Of a stretch of 64,000 nt of DNA, positions 8,627 to 18,853 are shown piece after piece; within the stretch, counting starts at the first letter, position 1, and each line of letters starts with the position of its first letter. Source of the DNA: Mesorhizobium qingshengii (GTDB taxonomy: Bacteria; Pseudomonadota; Alphaproteobacteria; Rhizobiales; Rhizobiaceae); NCBI RefSeq assembly GCF_900103325.1, contig NZ_FMXM01000020.1, forward strand, positions 1 through 64,000, in the 5' to 3' direction. The notes beneath the pieces were generated by a model. The model was not told the DNA's origin, did no database searches, and saw only the letters and a program-made list of their open reading frames with translations. The translations under genes were made by a program, and so were the position numbers.

Positions 8627-9715
8627 ATGTCCGCGATCACCTGCTCCCATGTCGAGAAATCCTATGGCGCCACGACCGTCATCCGAGACCTCAATCTGAG
8701 CATCGAGGAACACGAATTCGTCGTCTTCCTCGGCCCGTCGGGCTGCGGCAAGTCGACCTTGTTGCGCATGCTGGCGGGGCTCGAGGACATCAGCGGCGGC
8801 GAGGTCTCGATCGGCGGCAAGGTGGTCAACGACCTCGATCCCGGCGACCGTGGCATCGCCATGGTGTTCCAGAACTACGCGCTCTACCCGCATATGACGA
8901 TCTTCGACAACATCGCCTTCGGCCTGAAGCGCCAGAAGGTGCCGAAGGCCGAGATTCAGCAGCGTGTCGAAGCCGTCTCGAAGACGCTTGGCCTGGACCC
9001 CTATCTCAGCCGCAAGCCGGCTGAACTCTCCGGCGGCCAGCAGCAGCGCGTGGCGATTGCCCGCGCCATGATCAAGACGCCAAAAGTGTTCCTGTTCGAC
9101 GAGCCGCTTTCCAATCTGGACGCCAAGCTGCGCAACCACATGCGCGTCGAGATCGCCCGCCTGCATCAGTCATTGAACACGACCACCGTCTACGTCACCC
9201 ACGACCAGTTGGAGGCGATGACGCTCGCCGACCGCATCGTGCTGCTGCGCGACGGCAGGATCGAGCAGATCGGCTCGCCGGCGGAAATCTACGAGCGGCC
9301 GGGCAATCTGTTCGTTGCCGGATTCATAGGCACGCCGAACATGAACTTCATCGACGTCACCATAGGCCGGAAAGCAGACGGCTGGACGCTGACCAATGCC
9401 GGGACGGTCTTCAGCATCGATGGCTCACGGTTCAAGCTTCAACATGGCGAGCGCGCGGTGCTTGGCATCAGGCCCCCGGACCTCAAGCCCGCAGCCCCCG
9501 ACGCCTCCGGGAACCTCCTGGCAGGCACGGCTGATCTCATCGAGTTCCATGGCAATGATGCGCTGGTGACATTCGGTTTGGGCGGCAAGGAAATCAGCGC
9601 GCTGGTTTCGAGTCGCGCTTGTCCCGTCATCCGCGGCGATGTGCGCTATACCTTCGACGAATCGAGCCTGCATCTGTTCGATGCCAAGTCCGGCGCCTCC
9701 CTGCTGATTCAGTGA
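8627..9715 (+). CDS. Sugar ABC transporter ATP-binding protein (UgpC/MalK type)
   Basis: This is a 362-residue cytoplasmic ATPase that powers the importer encoded upstream. Walker A is GPSGCGKST (residues 36-44), the signature LSGGQQQR comes near 138, and Walker B is VFLFDEP with the following switch His in YVTHDQ. The C-terminal third is the OB-fold regulatory domain of the MalK class (AVLGIRPPDL). It starts seven bases after the dehydrogenase and ends the operon. It converges with the kinase gene, with only 12 bases between the stops. Confidence 0.93.
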   Translation: MSAITCSHVEKSYGATTVIRDLNLSIEEHEFVVFLGPSGCGKSTLLRMLAGLEDISGGEVSIGGKVVNDLDPGDRGIAMVFQNYALYPHMTIFDNIAFGLKRQKVPKAEIQQRVEAVSKTLGLDPYLSRKPAELSGGQQQRVAIARAMIKTPKVFLFDEPLSNLDAKLRNHMRVEIARLHQSLNTTTVYVTHDQLEAMTLADRIVLLRDGRIEQIGSPAEIYERPGNLFVAGFIGTPNMNFIDVTIGRKADGWTLTNAGTVFSIDGSRFKLQHGERAVLGIRPPDLKPAAPDASGNLLAGTADLIEFHGNDALVTFGLGGKEISALVSSRACPVIRGDVRYTFDESSLHLFDAKSGASLLIQ

Positions 9716-9727
9716 CGCGACAGCGCC

Positions 9728-11314
9728 CTACCGGATCGCGTCCAGCACCTGCCGCTGCCGGTGCATCTCGAGGAAAATCCGGTAATCGCGGTCGAAGCGC
9801 CCGGTTGCCGTGGGATTGGACGCCCGCCGCTTGCCGCCCTGCTGCATGGCAAGGCAGGCGGCGTTGAGGTCGGGGAAAAGCCCGGCCGCGGTGGCCGCCA
9901 CCATGCCGGTTCCGAGCAGCACCGCCTCGTCGGCCAGCGGCTCGATCACCGTGCAGCCGGTGGCGTCGGCATAGAGCTCCATCAAAAGCGGGTTCTTGGT
10001 GTGGCCGCCGGTGACATGCAGCGTGTCGATCAGGTAGCCGTTCTCGTTCAGTGCCTCCAGCACATGGCGCACACCGAGCGCGATGCCGACGGCGGTGCGC
10101 CAGTAGAGCTTGCACAGGCTGTCGAAGGAGGAATCCAGCGTCAGCCCGCTGACGACGCCGACGGCGTGTGGATCGGCAAGCGGCGAGCGGTTGCCGTGGA
10201 AATCCGGCAGCACATGCAGCCTCGCGGCCAGGTTTTCTCCCTCGATGGTGCGCAGTTCGGTGACCCGCCTGGCGATTTTTGCATGCATGGCGGCATCCGG
10301 CTCGCCGCCGGCGCCGTGCCAGCGAATGATGTGGTCGAGCAGGGCGCCGGTGGCTGACTGGCCACCTTCCGACAGCCACAGCTTCGGCAGTGCCGCGCCA
10401 TAGTAGGGGCCCCAGACGCCGGCGAAAGGCTGCGGGTCGGGCGACATCGCCATGACGCAGGAGGATGTTCCGGCGATCAGCGCCAGATGCCGGCCGATAT
10501 TCTGTTCGTCACCGGCAAAGCCGCCGAGCACGCCAAGCGCCCCGGCATAGGCATCGATGACGCCAGCGCCGACCCGGCACTTTTCCGTCAGGCCAAGCTC
10601 CGCCGCCGCTTGCGCGGTCAATTGACCGATATCGGCGCCAACCGGGCTGGCTCTCTCCGGCAAATTGCCGTGCTCAAAAAGATCCTCGAGGCCGACGATT
10701 TCGAAGAAATCGCGCCGCCAGCCGATCTCTTCATGCGCCAGATAGGTCCATTTGGCTGTCAGCGTGCATTGCGAGCGGGCCAGCGAGCCTGTCGCTTGCC
10801 AGGTCAGGAAGTCGGTCAGGTCAAATAAATAGCCGGCTTCATTCCAGGTCTTGGGCAGGTTGCGTTTCAGCCACATCAGCTTCGGCGTCGCCATTTCCGG
10901 CGACATGACGCCACCGATGTAGTCGAGCACGGCATGGCCGCTTGCCGTGCATTCGTCGGCCTCGGCAATGGCGCGATGGTCGAGCCAGACGATGGTGTCC
11001 CAACGCTTGTCGCCGCTGACCGAGACGCTGATCTGGCCACCTTGCCGGTCACGCACCACCAGCGAACAGGTGGCGTCGAAGGAGATGCCGACAATATCTT
11101 CGGCGGCGACGCCGGCTTTTTCGCGCGCGGCGCGCACGGCGCTGCAGACCGCCGACCAGATATCGCGCGAATCATGTTCGGCGTGATCGGCCTTTGGCTG
11201 GTTCATGGCGATGGGCCGCTCGGCGCGGCCGAGCAAGCTGCCAGTGGTGTCGAGAATGCCCGCGCGGGCGCTCCCGGTGCCGACATCGACCGCGCAGACA
11301 AATTGTTTCGTCAA
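9728..11314 (-). CDS. FGGY-family carbohydrate kinase (ribulokinase-like)
   Basis: This is a 528-residue sugar kinase that phosphorylates a pentulose or similar ketose with ATP. The N-terminal phosphate loop VDVGTGSARAG, the substrate acid in GVIDAYAG and the C-terminal ATP site (TGGHTKNPLLMELYAD) are present. It resembles the D-ribulokinase branch. The start is a TTG at 11314 that overlaps the HAD stop (TTGA); no ATG is near and the conserved domain begins at once, so the TTG is probably real. It closes the smo/mtl operon, where the dehydrogenases make ketoses from polyols. Confidence 0.87.
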   Translation of the reverse strand: MTKQFVCAVDVGTGSARAGILDTTGSLLGRAERPIAMNQPKADHAEHDSRDIWSAVCSAVRAAREKAGVAAEDIVGISFDATCSLVVRDRQGGQISVSVSGDKRWDTIVWLDHRAIAEADECTASGHAVLDYIGGVMSPEMATPKLMWLKRNLPKTWNEAGYLFDLTDFLTWQATGSLARSQCTLTAKWTYLAHEEIGWRRDFFEIVGLEDLFEHGNLPERASPVGADIGQLTAQAAAELGLTEKCRVGAGVIDAYAGALGVLGGFAGDEQNIGRHLALIAGTSSCVMAMSPDPQPFAGVWGPYYGAALPKLWLSEGGQSATGALLDHIIRWHGAGGEPDAAMHAKIARRVTELRTIEGENLAARLHVLPDFHGNRSPLADPHAVGVVSGLTLDSSFDSLCKLYWRTAVGIALGVRHVLEALNENGYLIDTLHVTGGHTKNPLLMELYADATGCTVIEPLADEAVLLGTGMVAATAAGLFPDLNAACLAMQQGGKRRASNPTATGRFDRDYRIFLEMHRQRQVLDAIR

Positions 11315-11997
11315 GATGCTTTAACTCTCGCTCCCAGGCCTGCAATCAGATCGGGCAATTGCAGCATGTCAGCGAATATAAAGTCCGGTTCACTCGACGC
11401 AAGCCGCGCTTTCAAGGTGGGGTTGTTGCCGGCATGCGAGCCGCCGGTGAAGGCAAGGACGCGCATGCCCGCCGCCCGTGCCGCGGCGATGCCGGCCGGG
11501 CTGTCCTCGACGACGACGCATTTGCGCGGCTGGGCTCGCATGCTGGCGGCGGCATGCAGGAACAAGTCCGGCGCGGGCTTTCCCTTGGCCACCATGCCGG
11601 CGCTGAACAGATGCGGCTCCATCAGCCCAAGCAATCCGGTGACGTCGAGCGCATAGCGGATACGGTCGAGCGTGCCCGAGGACGCGACGCAGAACGGCAG
11701 ACCGAGCTTCGGCAGCATTTCCGTGACGCCGGGGATAGGCTTCAGCTCCTCGCGGAACCTGCGCATCAATTCGACGCGCATCTCGGTCAGGTGCCTGTCG
11801 GTTATGTCGAGCCCGAAGTCGCGGCCGAGGATCTCGCGGACGCTTTTCATGCTCTTGCCGAGGAAATGCTCGTAGGCGGTGTCCTCACTGACGCTGCCCC
11901 CGGCAAGTTTGATCATGCCAATCAGCGCCGAGACGGAGAGCGCTTCGCTGTCGACCAGCACGCCGTCGCAGTCGAAGATGACCAGTTCAGGCGCCAT
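11311..11997 (-). CDS. HAD-superfamily sugar phosphatase
   Basis: This is a 228-residue hydrolase of HAD subfamily IA. The nucleophile motif is FDCDGVLVDS at the N-terminus, the serine motif VASSG comes mid-protein, and the acidic motif VVEDSPAGIAAARAAGM is C-terminal. The annotated-length frame runs upstream into mtlK, but ATG 11997 immediately precedes the catalytic motif. It lies 14 bases after mtlK and overlaps the kinase by four bases. Its likely job is removing phosphate from a sugar phosphate or a toxic side product of polyol breakdown. Confidence 0.85.
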   Translation of the reverse strand: MAPELVIFDCDGVLVDSEALSVSALIGMIKLAGGSVSEDTAYEHFLGKSMKSVREILGRDFGLDITDRHLTEMRVELMRRFREELKPIPGVTEMLPKLGLPFCVASSGTLDRIRYALDVTGLLGLMEPHLFSAGMVAKGKPAPDLFLHAAASMRAQPRKCVVVEDSPAGIAAARAAGMRVLAFTGGSHAGNNPTLKARLASSEPDFIFADMLQLPDLIAGLGARVKAS

Positions 11998-12011
11998 GGT
12001 TTCGGATGGTC

Positions 12012-13490
12012 TCAGAGCTTGCCGGCGAGGTAGCGCGTCAGCGTGGCCCGCGCGCCATCCGTCCACAACACGTCGAGGGCATGAGCGAACGCCTCGACGA
12101 AGGGTACGGCGCGGCCGACATCGCCATAGATGTCCTCCATGGCAAGCCAGGCGGCAGGCGCGTCCTTGGCCGCCTTTGCCGTCGCCTGCAGCCGGTCCCA
12201 GCTCGGATCGTTGGGCTCGATGACGGCGCCGCTGTCCGTCGTGCCGAAGCAGTAGCGGCACCACAGCGCTGATTCCAGCGCCAAGCCGGCGACGCTTTTT
12301 CCCGCCTTCAGGCGGTCGGCGATGGTCGGGATGATGAATTTCGGCTGGCGGTTGGAGCCGTCGAGGCAGAGACGGCGCACCGTGTCGCCGATCTTGGGAT
12401 TGGAGAAGCGGCTCTCGATGAGCTGGTAGTACTCTTCCAGAACCGTGTCCGGCACCGGTGGCACGGTCGGAATGATCTCTTCCCTTTCGAGTTTGGCCAG
12501 GAAGCCGGCGACCAGAGGTTCTTGCATCGCCTCATGGACGAAATGGATGTCCATTAGCCCGGCCGGATAGGCAATGGTGGCATGGCCGCCATTGAGGATG
12601 CGGATCTTCATCAACTCATAGGGTGCAACGTCCTTGACGAACTGCACGCCCACCTTTTCCAATGGCGGACGGCCATCGGTGAAATGGTCTTCCAGCACCC
12701 ATTGCCGGAAGGGCTCGCAGAACACCGGCCAGTTGTCCTCGACGCCAAAGTCCCTGGCCAGTATGCCGCGCTCGCGATCGGTGGTGGCCGGCGTGATGCG
12801 ATCGACCATGCCGTTCGGAAAGGCAACATGGTTGCTGACCCAGTTCGCCAGGTCCTCGTCGATCAGGCGCGCCAGGCCGATGACGCCGTCGGAGGTGACA
12901 TGGCCATTGTGAGGGATGTTGTCGCAGGACATCACGGTGAACGGTACGATGCCGTCATCGCGGCGGCGTACAAGTCCGGCAAGGATGATGCCGAACACGG
13001 TCTTCGGCGTGGCGCCTGGCTGGGCATCGGCGACGATATCGGGATGGGTCGGGTTGAACACGCCGGAGGCCGGGTCGATGAAATAGCCGCCCTCGGTGAT
13101 GGTCAGCGAAACGATCCTGATCGCCGGGTCCGCCAGCCGTTCGATGATGCCGGCCGCATCGCCGGGCATCAGGAAGTCGATCATCGCGCCGGTGACGCGG
13201 GCACTCATATGGCCACTGTCCTGCTCGACCACGGTGGTCAGCCAGTCCTGCTCTTCCAGTTTGGCCCGGCCGATCTTCTCGCCCTCGAACACGCCGGCGC
13301 CGACCAGCGCCCAGTCGTGGCCGATGCCCGAATTGAACAGGTCGTCGAGATAGACGGCCTGGTGCGAGCGATGGAAATTGCCGACGCCGAAATGCACGAT
13401 GCCGGCCTTGAGCGCCGCGCGGTCATATTTCGGACCGGCGACCTTGGCGGGCAGTTTGGAGAGGTTTGAAGACGAGAGTTTCACGATCAT
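12012..13490 (-). CDS. mtlK: Mannitol 2-dehydrogenase
   Basis: This is a 492-residue polyol-specific long-chain dehydrogenase that oxidises D-mannitol to D-fructose with NAD. The N-terminal Rossmann part opens with VHFGVGNFHRSHQA. The family catalytic signature, Lys-x5-Asn-x2-His, is visible in KIRILNGGHA. Length is normal for the family. It follows smoS in the operon, separated by a palindromic repeat. The gene symbol follows the rhizobial and Rhodobacter polyol operons with the same order. Confidence 0.92.
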   Translation of the reverse strand: MIVKLSSSNLSKLPAKVAGPKYDRAALKAGIVHFGVGNFHRSHQAVYLDDLFNSGIGHDWALVGAGVFEGEKIGRAKLEEQDWLTTVVEQDSGHMSARVTGAMIDFLMPGDAAGIIERLADPAIRIVSLTITEGGYFIDPASGVFNPTHPDIVADAQPGATPKTVFGIILAGLVRRRDDGIVPFTVMSCDNIPHNGHVTSDGVIGLARLIDEDLANWVSNHVAFPNGMVDRITPATTDRERGILARDFGVEDNWPVFCEPFRQWVLEDHFTDGRPPLEKVGVQFVKDVAPYELMKIRILNGGHATIAYPAGLMDIHFVHEAMQEPLVAGFLAKLEREEIIPTVPPVPDTVLEEYYQLIESRFSNPKIGDTVRRLCLDGSNRQPKFIIPTIADRLKAGKSVAGLALESALWCRYCFGTTDSGAVIEPNDPSWDRLQATAKAAKDAPAAWLAMEDIYGDVGRAVPFVEAFAHALDVLWTDGARATLTRYLAGKL

Positions 13491-13530
13491 CTGTTTTACC
13501 CTTTGGCCGGGCTGCGGCCTTCGTTACATC

Positions 13531-13652
13531 CCTCTCCCCGTCTTTAACGGGGGAGAGGTAAGGTGAGGCGCGGTGCAATCTTCCGAGGTAGATGCTGCCC
13601 CTCACCTTGATGTCGGCCTCTTCTCCGCGCGGAGGAACGAGGAGAAGAGGCC
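13531..13652. repeat. Palindromic intergenic repeat (RIME-like), copy 1
   Basis: Two stem-loops lie in the smoS-mtlK gap. The first is at 13531-13558 (CCTCTCCCC pairing with GGGGAGAGG). The second has perfect 12-bp arms at 13615-13626 and 13641-13652 (GGCCTCTTCTCC and its complement). The sequence TGCCCCTCACCTTG between them resembles the other repeat copies in this window. The form fits rhizobial intergenic mosaic elements. Confidence 0.65.
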
Positions 13653-13662
13653 GTCCCCGCCC

Positions 13663-14433
13663 TCAACTCATCCACTGGCCGCCATCGACATTGTAGGTCT
13701 GGGCGACGATGTATTCGGCGTCGCTGCTGGCGAGAAAGACCGCCATGCCGGTAAGGTCATGGGCCGTGCCCATGCGGCCGTAGGGCACGGCGTCACCGAC
13801 CAGCTTCTTCTTCTCGCCCTTCGGCCGGTTTTCGTACTTGGCGAACAGCGAATCGACATGATCCCAATGCTCGCCATCGACCACGCCGGGAGCAATCGCG
13901 TTGACGTTGATGCGGTGCTTGATCAGGCCGAGCCCCGCCGACTGGGTCAGCGAGATGACGGCGGCCTTGGTGGCGCAATAGACGCCGACCAGTGCCTCGC
14001 CGCGCCGTCCGGCCTGGCTCGCCATATTGATGATCTTGCCGCCCTTGCCTCGCGCGATCATCGAGCGGGCGGCGGCCTGCAGCATGAACAGCGTGCCGGC
14101 GACATTGACGGAAAACAGCCTGTCGTAGCTCGCCCTGGTGATCTCGACGATTGGCGCGAGATCGAACAGGGCGGCGTTGTTGATCAGGATATCGAGGCCG
14201 CCGGTCTTCGCCTCGACGGCTTTCACCGCCGCCTCGATCGAGGCGAGATCGGTCACGTCGAGCTCGACCGCATAGGCCTTTGCGCCGATCTCGGCGGCTG
14301 TCCTCTGCGCAGCCTCCAGATTGATGTCGGCAATGGCGACGGTGGCGCCTTCGCCGACATAGGCCTCCGCGAAAGCCCTGCCGATGCCACGGGCGGAGCC
14401 CGTGATCAGCGCCGATTTGCCGGCCAGTCGCAT
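13663..14433 (-). CDS. smoS: Sorbitol dehydrogenase, short-chain type
   Basis: This is a 256-residue short-chain dehydrogenase, expected to oxidise D-sorbitol to D-fructose. The cofactor motif TGSARGIG is near the N-terminus, NNAA follows, and the catalytic YCATK is present. ATG 14433 follows AAAGGCG and lies two bases before the smoK stop; the longer open frame upstream overlaps smoK and is not used. Position between smoK and mtlK is the same as in described rhizobial sorbitol operons. Confidence 0.9.
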   Translation of the reverse strand: MRLAGKSALITGSARGIGRAFAEAYVGEGATVAIADINLEAAQRTAAEIGAKAYAVELDVTDLASIEAAVKAVEAKTGGLDILINNAALFDLAPIVEITRASYDRLFSVNVAGTLFMLQAAARSMIARGKGGKIINMASQAGRRGEALVGVYCATKAAVISLTQSAGLGLIKHRINVNAIAPGVVDGEHWDHVDSLFAKYENRPKGEKKKLVGDAVPYGRMGTAHDLTGMAVFLASSDAEYIVAQTYNVDGGQWMS

Positions 14434-14435
14434 GG

Positions 14436-15434
<999 letters not shown>

Positions 15435-15485
15435 GGTTTCCTCCCCGAGGGGTTATTTTTCGTCGTTTGCTTCAGGCAACGTCCG

Positions 15486-16310
15486 TTACTTAACCGCACC
15501 AAACGTCAGGCCGCGCACCAGCTGCTTCTGGCTGAACCAGCCCATGATCAGGATCGGCGCGATCGCCAGTGTCGAAGCCGCCGAAAGCTTGGCCCAGAAC
15601 AGGCCCTGCGGGCTGGAGAACGAGCTGATGAAGGCCGTCAGCGGCGCGGCCTCGGTGGTGGTCAGGCGGATCGTCCAGAATGCCTCGTTCCAGGCCAGGA
15701 TGATGTTGAGCAGCATGGTCGAGGCAATGCCTGGCACCGCCATCGGCGTCAGCACATAGACGATCTCGTTCCACAGCGAAGCGCCGTCCATGCGCGCCGC
15801 TTCCAGGATCTCGCCAGGGATCTCGCGGAAGTAGGTGTAGAGCATCCACACCACGATCGGCAGGTTGATCAGCATCAGCATGACCATCAGGCCGATGCGA
15901 CTGTCGAGCAGGCCGGTGTCACGGAAGATCAGGTAGATCGGGAACAGCACGGCGACCGCCGGCATCATCTTGGTGGACAGCATCCACATCAGGATGTCCT
16001 TGGTTCGCTTGGTCGGCGAGAAGGCCATCGACCATGCCGCCGGTATGGCGACCAGCAGGGCCAGGATGGTCGAACCGACCGAGAGCAGCACCGAGTTGAA
16101 GAAGAATTTGAAGTAGCCGCTCTGCGCCTGGACCTCGGCATAGCTCTCCATCGTCCCCGACGGGATGATGCTGAAGCCCTGGATGGCTTCCTGTTCCGAC
16201 TTGAACGAGGTGATGATCGTATAGAGGATCGGGAAGAAGATCAGCAGGGCGACGATCCAGGCCGCCGCGGTCGCGATCGTCTTGTGCTGGGTGGTGACTG
16301 AGCGTGCCAT
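15486..16310 (-). CDS. smoG: Sorbitol/mannitol ABC transporter permease (MalG type)
   Basis: This is a 274-residue inner-membrane permease with six hydrophobic segments and the ATPase-docking loop IPGEILEAARMDGASLWNEIVYVLTP. ATG 16310 has GGGAGG six bases upstream and is preferred over the longer open frame that runs into smoF. It pairs with SmoF as the channel for sorbitol or mannitol. Confidence 0.92.
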   Translation of the reverse strand: MARSVTTQHKTIATAAAWIVALLIFFPILYTIITSFKSEQEAIQGFSIIPSGTMESYAEVQAQSGYFKFFFNSVLLSVGSTILALLVAIPAAWSMAFSPTKRTKDILMWMLSTKMMPAVAVLFPIYLIFRDTGLLDSRIGLMVMLMLINLPIVVWMLYTYFREIPGEILEAARMDGASLWNEIVYVLTPMAVPGIASTMLLNIILAWNEAFWTIRLTTTEAAPLTAFISSFSSPQGLFWAKLSAASTLAIAPILIMGWFSQKQLVRGLTFGAVK

Positions 16311-16320
16311 CGTATCCTCC

Positions 16321-17193
16321 CTATTTGTCCAGGTTCTTGCCGACGGCGCGCATGGCGAAGAAGGCAACGATGTTGGCGAGAATGACGGCGATCACGCCGC
16401 CGGCGGATGCCTGGCCGATTTTGAATTCCAGCAAGGCCTTCTGGTAGACGAGGAAGGGCAGGTTGGTGGAGGCGTATCCTGGGCCGCCATTGGTGGTGAC
16501 GAGGATCTCGGCATAGACGGAGAGCAGGAAGATCGTCTGGATCAGGATGACGACCGTGATGGCGCGCGACATGTGCGGCAGCGTCAGATAGATGAAGCGG
16601 CTGATGAAGCCGGCGCCGTCCATCTCGGCCGCCTCCTTCTGCTCACCGTCGAGCGACTGCAGCGCGGTCAAGAGGATCAGCGTCGCGAAAGGCAACCACT
16701 GCCAGGCGACGATGATGATGATCGCCAGCATCGGGTGTTGCCCGAACCAGTCGATCGGCTGGGCCCCGAAGAAGCGTGCTATATCGGCGAACACCCCATA
16801 TTGCGGGTGCATGATCATGTTCTTCCAGACCAATGCTGCCACCGGCGGCATGACGAAGAACGGCGAAATGACGAGAATGCGGACTATGCCTTGTCCCCAC
16901 ATCGGCTGATCGATCAGAAGCGCCAGCAGGATGCCGCCGATCACCGTGATCAGAAGCACGCTGACCACCAGCGTGAGCGTGTTGAGGATCGATTGCAGGA
17001 AGGCCGGGTTTGAATAGAACAGCGCGTAGTTCGAGAAGCCAACGAAGCCGTCACGGATCGGGTTGAGTGGGTTGTACTGCTGGAAGGAGAACCAGATGGT
17101 GATGACCAGCGGCACAATCATCCAGACGAACAGCAGCACCACGGATGGCGCCATCATGAAACGGGCAAGCGAACGGGTCTGCTGAGTAGCCAT
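16321..17193 (-). CDS. smoF: Sorbitol/mannitol ABC transporter permease (MalF type)
   Basis: This is a 290-residue inner-membrane permease with six hydrophobic segments and the docking loop SLDGEQKEAAEMDGAGFISRF. A GTG lies three codons upstream, but AAGGG is spaced correctly for ATG 17193. It starts after a hairpin that follows smoE and ends 10 bases before smoG. Confidence 0.92.
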   Translation of the reverse strand: MATQQTRSLARFMMAPSVVLLFVWMIVPLVITIWFSFQQYNPLNPIRDGFVGFSNYALFYSNPAFLQSILNTLTLVVSVLLITVIGGILLALLIDQPMWGQGIVRILVISPFFVMPPVAALVWKNMIMHPQYGVFADIARFFGAQPIDWFGQHPMLAIIIIVAWQWLPFATLILLTALQSLDGEQKEAAEMDGAGFISRFIYLTLPHMSRAITVVILIQTIFLLSVYAEILVTTNGGPGYASTNLPFLVYQKALLEFKIGQASAGGVIAVILANIVAFFAMRAVGKNLDK

Positions 17194-17242
17194 GACGGTC
17201 ACCCTTCACTGGTCAGACTGAATTTTCAGAGGCGCTAAAGGC

Positions 17243-17272
17243 GGCCGCCCGAACTGGGACTCGGGCGGCCGT
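17243..17272 (-). promoter_or_regulatory. Stem-loop between smoE and smoF
   Basis: Perfect 11-bp arms (CGGCCGCCCGA at 17243-17253, TCGGGCGGCCG at 17262-17272) enclose an 8-base loop. There is no T-tract. The position after the binding-protein gene matches the hairpins at 5789 and 45455 and suggests differential expression within the operon. Confidence 0.7.
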
Positions 17273-17315
17273 TGCCGGTCAGGAAGGCGACCGGCATTCG
17301 GCACCGGGAGGAGCC

Positions 17316-18626
17316 TTACTTGATATAACCGCCTTCGGTCATTGCCGCGGTGGCAGCGTCCTGGGCCTGCTTCAGCGCATCGTCGACGCTCGACTGGCCG
17401 GCAAGAGCCGCCGAGAAGAGCTGGCCGACAGTGGTGCCAAGGCCCTGGAACTCAGGGATGGCGACGAACTGGACGCCGACATAGGGCACCGGCTTGACGG
17501 TCGGATGCGTCGGATCGGCGGCGTTGATGGAGTCCAGCGTCATCTTGGCGAACGGAGCCGCCTTCTGGTACTCGGCATTGGCGTAGAGCGAGGAGCGCGT
17601 GCCCGGAGGAACGTTGGCCCAGCCTTCCTTCGAGGCAACCAGTTCAGCGTAGTGCTTGCTGGTCGCCCAGGAAACGAACTTCTCGGCGGCGTCAGCCTTC
17701 TGCGTACCAGCAGGGATCGCCAGCGACCATGCCCACAGCCAGTTGCCGCGCTTGCCCAGGCCATTGTCGGGTGCCAGCGCGTAGCCGACCTTGTCGGCGA
17801 CGGTCGAGTTCTTCGGGTCCGAAACGAAGGACGCCGCGACGGTGGCGTCGATCCACATGCCGCACTTGCCCTGCTGGAACAGCGCCAGGTTTTCGTTGAA
17901 GCCGTTGGAGGACGCGCCCTCGGGGCCGTCGGCCTTCATCAGGTCGACATAGAACTGCAGCGTGTTCTTCCATTCAGGCTGATCGAACTGCGGCTTCCAG
18001 TTCTCATCGAACCAGCGGGCGCCGAACGAGTTCGACATCGCCGTCAGGAAGGCCATGTTCTCGCCCCAGCCGGCCTTGCCGCGCAGGCACACGCCATTCA
18101 CGCCATTGGCGCGGTCGGTCATCTTGTCGGCGGCCTGCTTGATGAAGTCCCAGGTCGGCGCGTCGGGCATCTTCAGCCCTGCCTTGTCCATCAGGTCCTT
18201 GCGGTACATGACGAACGAGCTTTCGCCGTAGAAGGGCGCGGCATAGAGCTTGCCGTCGACCGAAAGACCGCCGGCGATGGCCGGGATGATATCCTTGGCA
18301 TCATAGTCATCGCCGAGCTTGTCGAGCGGCAACAGCCAGCTCTGCTTGGCCCAGATCGGAACCTCGTAGGTGCCGATGGTCATCACGTCATACTGGCCGC
18401 CCTTGGTGGCGATGTCGGTCGTGACGCGCTCGCGCAGCACGTTTTCCTCGAGCGTAACCCAGTTGAGCGTGATGTCCGGGTTAGCCTTGGTGAAGTCGTC
18501 GGTCAGCTTCTGCATGCGGACCATATCGCCATTGTTGACGGTGGCGATGGTGATGGATTCGGCGTGTGCGGCGAAGGCAAGAGCGCTGGCCGACAACAAG
18601 CCCAGGGTGAGCGTGCGAAGTTTCAT
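17316..18626 (-). CDS. smoE: Sorbitol/mannitol ABC transporter, substrate-binding protein
   Basis: This is a 436-residue periplasmic receptor with a signal peptide at residues 1-22 (cleavage after AHA). The mature protein starts ESITIATVNNGDM and carries family-1 features such as APFYGESSFVMYRKDL and ATSKHYAELVASKEGWANVPPG. ATG 18626 has GGGAGG seven bases upstream; the longer open frame is discarded. First gene of the smoEFGK-smoS-mtlK operon. Confidence 0.92.
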   Translation of the reverse strand: MKLRTLTLGLLSASALAFAAHAESITIATVNNGDMVRMQKLTDDFTKANPDITLNWVTLEENVLRERVTTDIATKGGQYDVMTIGTYEVPIWAKQSWLLPLDKLGDDYDAKDIIPAIAGGLSVDGKLYAAPFYGESSFVMYRKDLMDKAGLKMPDAPTWDFIKQAADKMTDRANGVNGVCLRGKAGWGENMAFLTAMSNSFGARWFDENWKPQFDQPEWKNTLQFYVDLMKADGPEGASSNGFNENLALFQQGKCGMWIDATVAASFVSDPKNSTVADKVGYALAPDNGLGKRGNWLWAWSLAIPAGTQKADAAEKFVSWATSKHYAELVASKEGWANVPPGTRSSLYANAEYQKAAPFAKMTLDSINAADPTHPTVKPVPYVGVQFVAIPEFQGLGTTVGQLFSAALAGQSSVDDALKQAQDAATAAMTEGGYIK

Positions 18627-18853
18627 CAAATTCCTCCCATGAACCAAGATGAGCATTTGCCTTGGCTGTGAGCAATTACTCATTTAGTGTTAATTATGTC
18701 AAGCCGGATTCGATGCTGCAGCGCAGCACTGTGCGACGGTGCTGGGCAATGGACGGGGGATAGTGCGAGGGCGAGCCTTGCCCGCCGCCTTCGTCAGGTG
18801 GCAGGACAGAACGGCGTGCAGGATTGCGTGGGGGGTGCCGGAGGCCTTGCCTC

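Noticed and set aside
12012..13490. Antisense frame of 295 codons within mtlK
   Set aside because: Shadow of the mannitol dehydrogenase; composition is typical of the reverse strand.
13491..13662. Small genes in the smoS-mtlK gap
   Set aside because: The open frames come from palindromic repeat DNA and have no ribosome site.
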